Shown here: positions 5,240 through 8,559 of the stretch, piece after piece | How the letters are laid out: every line of letters begins with the position of its first letter | Position numbering within the stretch: position 1 is the stretch's first letter | Program-made: the position numbers and the translations under genes | Notes under the pieces: model-generated | What the model saw: only the letters and a program-made list of their open reading frames with translations | Told to the model about the DNA's origin: nothing | Database searches by the model: none | Source: Flaviramulus sp. | Lineage (GTDB): Bacteria; Bacteroidota; Bacteroidia; Flavobacteriales; Flavobacteriaceae | Assembly: GCA_023255235.1 (NCBI GenBank) | Contig: JALRJA010000258.1 | Location: 1 to 8,559 of the forward strand | Direction: 5' to 3' | DNA length: 8,559 nt

Positions 5240-6730
5240 ATGTTTATATACGGAATTGACAAACTCACAGTAGATAACGTTATTGCTATTGCCAATAGTA
5301 GCTTAAAAGCAAACCTATCTAATTATGCTATTACTAAAATTAATGAATCTAGAAAAAAGGTTGAAAAAATGGCAAATGCTACTAAGGCTATTTATGGTAT
5401 TAATACTGGTTTTGGTCCTTTGTGTGATGTTAAAATATCATCTGAGCAAACTAACCTACTTCAAAAAAATTTACTCATCTCGCATGCAGTTGGAGTTGGA
5501 AACCCAATAGATAAAGAGCTTTCAAAAATTATGATGATTTGTAAAGTACACGCTTTAAGCAAAGGGTTTTCGGGTATTAGATTAAGCGTTGTAGAACGTA
5601 TTATATATTTTATAGATAACAATTTATTACCAGTAGTTCCTGAGCAAGGTTCGGTTGGTGCATCAGGTGATTTAGCTCCTTTATCTCATTTGTTTTTACC
5701 ATTAATTGGAGAAGGTGAATTTTGGGTTGAAAACAAAATAATACCAGCAACAAAAGTTTTAAAGGCTCATAATTTACAACCAATAGAATTATCGGCAAAA
5801 GAAGGGTTGGCACTAATAAATGGCACCCAATTTATTTTAGCCCATACTATAAAAGGCTTGCATAAAATGAAATACATACTAGATTTAGCCGATGTTGCCG
5901 GTGCCATGAGTTTAGAAGGTTATCAAGGAAGCGAATCGCCTTTTAAAGAATTGTTGCATAGCATTCGCCCATTTAAAGGTACTATAGAAGTGGCACAAAG
6001 AATGCGTATGTTATTTAAAGATTCAAGCAATATTACATCTCATGAAAATTGTGAACGTGTACAAGACCCTTATTCTATGCGCTGTATTCCTCAAGTACAT
6101 GGTGCTTCAAGAAATGCCTATTACCATTTGGAAGAACTTGCAGAAGTTGAAATGAATTCTGTAACAGACAACCCTATTGTATTAACTGAAGATGAAGCCA
6201 TTTCTGGAGGTAATTTTCACGGACAACCATTGGCAATGGCTTTAGATTATGCATCTATTGCAGCATCAGAATTAGGAAATATTTCAGACAGACGTTGTTA
6301 TTTACTCATTGAAGGCAAATTTGGTTTGCCACGATTTTTAACCACTAGCGGAGGTTTAAATTCTGGGTTTATGATTCCGCAATACACTACTGCTGCTTTG
6401 GTAACCGAAAACAAAGCTTTGTGTTTTCCGCCATCGGCAGATAGTATTCCTACGTCATTAGGTCAAGAAGACCATGTTTCTATGGGAAGTATTTCTGCAC
6501 GCAAATTCAATCAAATTTTACATAATATAGAAAAAATAATGGCTATTGAACTCATGTATGCAGCACAAGCCATGGAGTTTAGAAGACCTCATACATTTTC
6601 TGTAATTTTAGAAAAAAACTTTAAAATTATTAGAAAGCATGTCGCCAAATTAGAGGAAGACAGAATACTAAAAAACGATATTAACACCCTAATTACATTG
6701 GTAAAAAACCAAGTATTTATTGTAAATTAA
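5240..6730 (+). CDS. hutH: Histidine ammonia-lyase (histidase)
   Basis: This complete 496-residue cytoplasmic enzyme deaminates L-histidine to trans-urocanate and ammonia, the first step of histidine catabolism. The electrophilic MIO prosthetic group forms from Ala141-Ser142-Gly143 in GSVGASGDLAPLSH. Other family hallmarks are the catalytic Tyr52 loop (IYGINTGFGPL, 51-61), LLISHAVGVG (78-87) with the Ser-His pair typical of histidases rather than tyrosine or phenylalanine lyases, GLALINGTQ, the NSVTDNPI and GGNFHGQPLA stretches, and GQEDHVSMGS near the C-terminal third, followed by AAQAMEFRRP. Length is normal for the family (about 500). It is the first gene of an apparent hutH-hutU operon, with hutU starting 10 bp after its stop, and is divergent from the LysR gene. 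The ATG at 5240 has no Shine-Dalgarno sequence. An aromatic-amino-acid lyase of the same superfamily is the only serious alternative, and the hutU neighbour argues against it. Confidence 0.94.
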   Translation: MFIYGIDKLTVDNVIAIANSSLKANLSNYAITKINESRKKVEKMANATKAIYGINTGFGPLCDVKISSEQTNLLQKNLLISHAVGVGNPIDKELSKIMMICKVHALSKGFSGIRLSVVERIIYFIDNNLLPVVPEQGSVGASGDLAPLSHLFLPLIGEGEFWVENKIIPATKVLKAHNLQPIELSAKEGLALINGTQFILAHTIKGLHKMKYILDLADVAGAMSLEGYQGSESPFKELLHSIRPFKGTIEVAQRMRMLFKDSSNITSHENCERVQDPYSMRCIPQVHGASRNAYYHLEELAEVEMNSVTDNPIVLTEDEAISGGNFHGQPLAMALDYASIAASELGNISDRRCYLLIEGKFGLPRFLTTSGGLNSGFMIPQYTTAALVTENKALCFPPSADSIPTSLGQEDHVSMGSISARKFNQILHNIEKIMAIELMYAAQAMEFRRPHTFSVILEKNFKIIRKHVAKLEEDRILKNDINTLITLVKNQVFIVN

Positions 6731-6740
6731 ATTAAAGACA

Positions 6741-8559
6741 ATGACCTTTAAAGAGCAAATTTTACAAGGAATTCCAAAACAATTACCTCCAAAATACAAC
6801 TATCAAAAAGAGGGTAATAGAGCACCAAAAAGACAAGATGTTTTAAGCAAAACCGAAAAACAATTGGCTATAAAAAATGCGTTAAGATACTTTCCTAAAA
6901 AATGGCATGAAGAATTAGCTCATGAATTTGCCCAAGAATTACTAGAGTTTGGTAGAATATACATGTACAGATTTAAACCTAGTTATACAATAGTTGCTAG
7001 AAACATTTCAGACTATCCAGCAAAATCGCAACAAGCAGCAGCTATAATGCTCATGATTCAAAATAATTTAGATCCGTTGGTGGCACAACATCCCGATGAA
7101 TTAATTACATACGGTGGTAATGGTGCTGTATTTCAAAATTGGGCACAATATCTATTAACCATGCAATACTTGGCTACCATGACCAACGAGCAAACACTTC
7201 ACCTATATTCTGGACATCCTATGGGCTTGTTTCCATCGTCTAAAAATGCACCACGAGTTGTGATTACAAATGGTATGATGATTCCAAATTATTCTAAACC
7301 AAACGACTGGGAAAAGTATAATGCTCTTGGTGTTACGCAATATGGACAAATGACAGCCGGATCTTTTATGTATATTGGTTCGCAGGGTATCGTTCACGGA
7401 ACAACTATAACGGTTATGAATGCCTTTAGAAAAAAAGTAGCAAAAAACAATTCTCCAGCTGGAAAAATATTTTTAACATCGGGCTTAGGCGGAATGAGTG
7501 GAGCTCAACCAAAAGCGGGCAATATTGCAGGCTGTATAACAGTTGTGGCAGAAGTAAATGAAAAAGCAGCCAAAAAACGATATGAGCAAGGTTGGGTAGA
7601 TGTACTAACTCATAACTTGAATAAGTTGGTTGATCGTGTTAAAATGGCTCAAAAAAATAACGAAATAGTTTCTATTGCTTTTATAGGAAATGTGGTTCAC
7701 GTTTGGGAACGTTTTTATGAAGAAGGCATTTTTATTCATGTTGGCTCAGACCAAACTTCTTTGCATATTCCATGGACAGGCGGTTACTATCCTGTTGATG
7801 TTTCTTATGAGGAATCTAATCGCTTAATTAGAGAAAACCCTATTGTTTTTAAAGAAAAAGTTCAAGCAAGCCTACGTAGGCATGTAAATGCTATTAACAA
7901 ACACGTAAAACGAGGTACTTATTTTTTTGATTACGGAAATGCTTTTCTATTAGAAGCTTCTCGTGCTAAAGCAAAGGTTTTTCTCGATATAAATAATAGA
8001 AAAGTAAGTATGTCTTCATCAATTGAAAAAGCTCAAAAATGGGCATATCCTTCTTATATTCAAGATATTTTAGGACCTATGTGCTTTGATTATGGTTTTG
8101 GACCATTTCGTTGGGTATGCACATCGGGTAAATTAGAAGATTTAGATAAAACTGATAAAATGGCTCTGGAAGTACTTCAGGAAATTATGAAAAAGTCTCC
8201 CGAAGAAATTAAACTTCAAATGCAAGATAATATCACTTGGATTGAAAATGCCAAAAAAAATAAACTCGTTGTGGGTTCGCAAGCACGTATTTTATATGCT
8301 GATGCAGAAGGACGTATTAAAATAGCTCAAGCCTTTAATAAGGCAGTAGCTAATGGCGAAATAGCACCTATAGTTTTAGGTAGAGACCATCATGATGTTA
8401 GCGGAACAGATTCACCTTACCGCGAAACTTCTAATATTTATGACGGCAGTAAATTTACCGCCGATATGGCTATTCATACCGTTATTGGTAATAGTTTTAG
8501 AGGTGCTACTTGGGTTTCTATTCACAATGGTGGTGGTGTAGGTTGGGGTGAAGTTATAA
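6741..8559 (+). CDS. hutU: Urocanate hydratase (urocanase), long form; 3' end cut by window edge
   Basis: The frame is open from the ATG at 6741 for 606 codons to the edge. Urocanase adds water to urocanate using tightly bound NAD+ as an electrophile, giving 4-imidazolone-5-propionate, the second step after HutH. Visible motifs are ITYGGNGAVFQNWAQYLL (about 122-139), YSGHPMGLFPS (156-166), GLGGMSGAQPKAGNIAGC (248-265, NAD loop), FIGNVVHVWERF (314-325), GSDQTSLHIPWTGGYYPV (335-352), FDYGFGPFRWVCTSG (449-463), RDHHDVSGTDSPYRET (548-563) and GATWVSIHNGGGVGWG (588-603). Cys460 probably corresponds to the active-site Cys410 of the Pseudomonas enzyme. The order is collinear with the family. The protein belongs to the long subgroup (about 660-680 residues, like animal UROC1) rather than the 550-residue proteobacterial form, so some 50-70 residues probably lie beyond the edge. 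It is translated 10 bp after hutH, with no Shine-Dalgarno sequence, and is surely co-transcribed. Confidence 0.93.
   Translation, partial: MTFKEQILQGIPKQLPPKYNYQKEGNRAPKRQDVLSKTEKQLAIKNALRYFPKKWHEELAHEFAQELLEFGRIYMYRFKPSYTIVARNISDYPAKSQQAAAIMLMIQNNLDPLVAQHPDELITYGGNGAVFQNWAQYLLTMQYLATMTNEQTLHLYSGHPMGLFPSSKNAPRVVITNGMMIPNYSKPNDWEKYNALGVTQYGQMTAGSFMYIGSQGIVHGTTITVMNAFRKKVAKNNSPAGKIFLTSGLGGMSGAQPKAGNIAGCITVVAEVNEKAAKKRYEQGWVDVLTHNLNKLVDRVKMAQKNNEIVSIAFIGNVVHVWERFYEEGIFIHVGSDQTSLHIPWTGGYYPVDVSYEESNRLIRENPIVFKEKVQASLRRHVNAINKHVKRGTYFFDYGNAFLLEASRAKAKVFLDINNRKVSMSSSIEKAQKWAYPSYIQDILGPMCFDYGFGPFRWVCTSGKLEDLDKTDKMALEVLQEIMKKSPEEIKLQMQDNITWIENAKKNKLVVGSQARILYADAEGRIKIAQAFNKAVANGEIAPIVLGRDHHDVSGTDSPYRETSNIYDGSKFTADMAIHTVIGNSFRGATWVSIHNGGGVGWGEVI

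Noticed and set aside
5325..5813. 61-codon plus frame and 67-codon minus frame inside hutH
   Set aside because: They are leucine-rich shadows of a strongly conserved enzyme-coding region.
7203..7397. 64-codon minus-strand frame inside hutU
   Set aside because: It is antisense to conserved urocanase sequence and has no promoter or family character.
1..8559. Mobile element, CRISPR array, toxin-antitoxin or defence cassette
   Set aside because: No transposase or integrase motifs, no spaced direct repeats and no small paired genes are seen. Apart from the left-end break, the window reads as ordinary chromosomal genes.

Overview
Most of this window (from about base 640 to the end) looks like the chromosome of a Flavobacteriaceae-type member of the Bacteroidota. 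It is AT-rich and strongly biased to A/T-ending codons. Genes start without recognisable Shine-Dalgarno sequences, several start regions carry TAnnTTTG promoter boxes, and the protein families are typical of the group: a secreted protein with a CarboxypepD-like beta-sandwich, a DEAD-box helicase with a basic tail, and a long-form urocanase. All functions here are assigned by reading motifs; no database search was possible.

Layout. Bases 1-707 (minus strand, running off the left edge) encode the catalytic core of a 2-oxoacid dehydrogenase E2 acyltransferase, fused in frame to about 40 N-terminal residues of unrelated character. The E2 part is visibly GC-richer (mid-50s percent by eye) and actinobacterial in flavour, so this end is either a chimeric assembly join or a recent in-frame transfer. 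Starting 39 bp away on the plus strand is a SPOUT-class 2'-O-methyltransferase (trmH). It converges, with only 5 bp between stop codons, on a secreted 258-residue protein that has an N-terminal CarboxypepD-like domain. Upstream of that, on the same minus strand, lies a full-length DeaD/CsdA-like DEAD-box RNA helicase with a DbpA-type RNA-binding domain and a structured leader.

The right half is a histidine-utilisation locus. A LysR-family regulator (minus strand) is divergent from hutH (histidine ammonia-lyase), and hutU (urocanase) follows hutH by 10 bp and runs off the right edge. The 96-bp divergent gap holds an inverted repeat that covers or abuts Bacteroidota-type promoter boxes for both directions. 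This is the arrangement expected if the LysR protein controls both itself and hutHU. HutH would deaminate histidine to urocanate and HutU would hydrate urocanate to imidazolone propionate. The later steps (HutI, HutG or equivalent) would lie beyond the right edge.

I see no mobile element, CRISPR array, tRNA, rRNA or defence system here. Nothing clearly constitutes a new biological system. The points most worth checking are the composition break at the left end, the LysR-hut control region, and a probable leaderless promoter for trmH.
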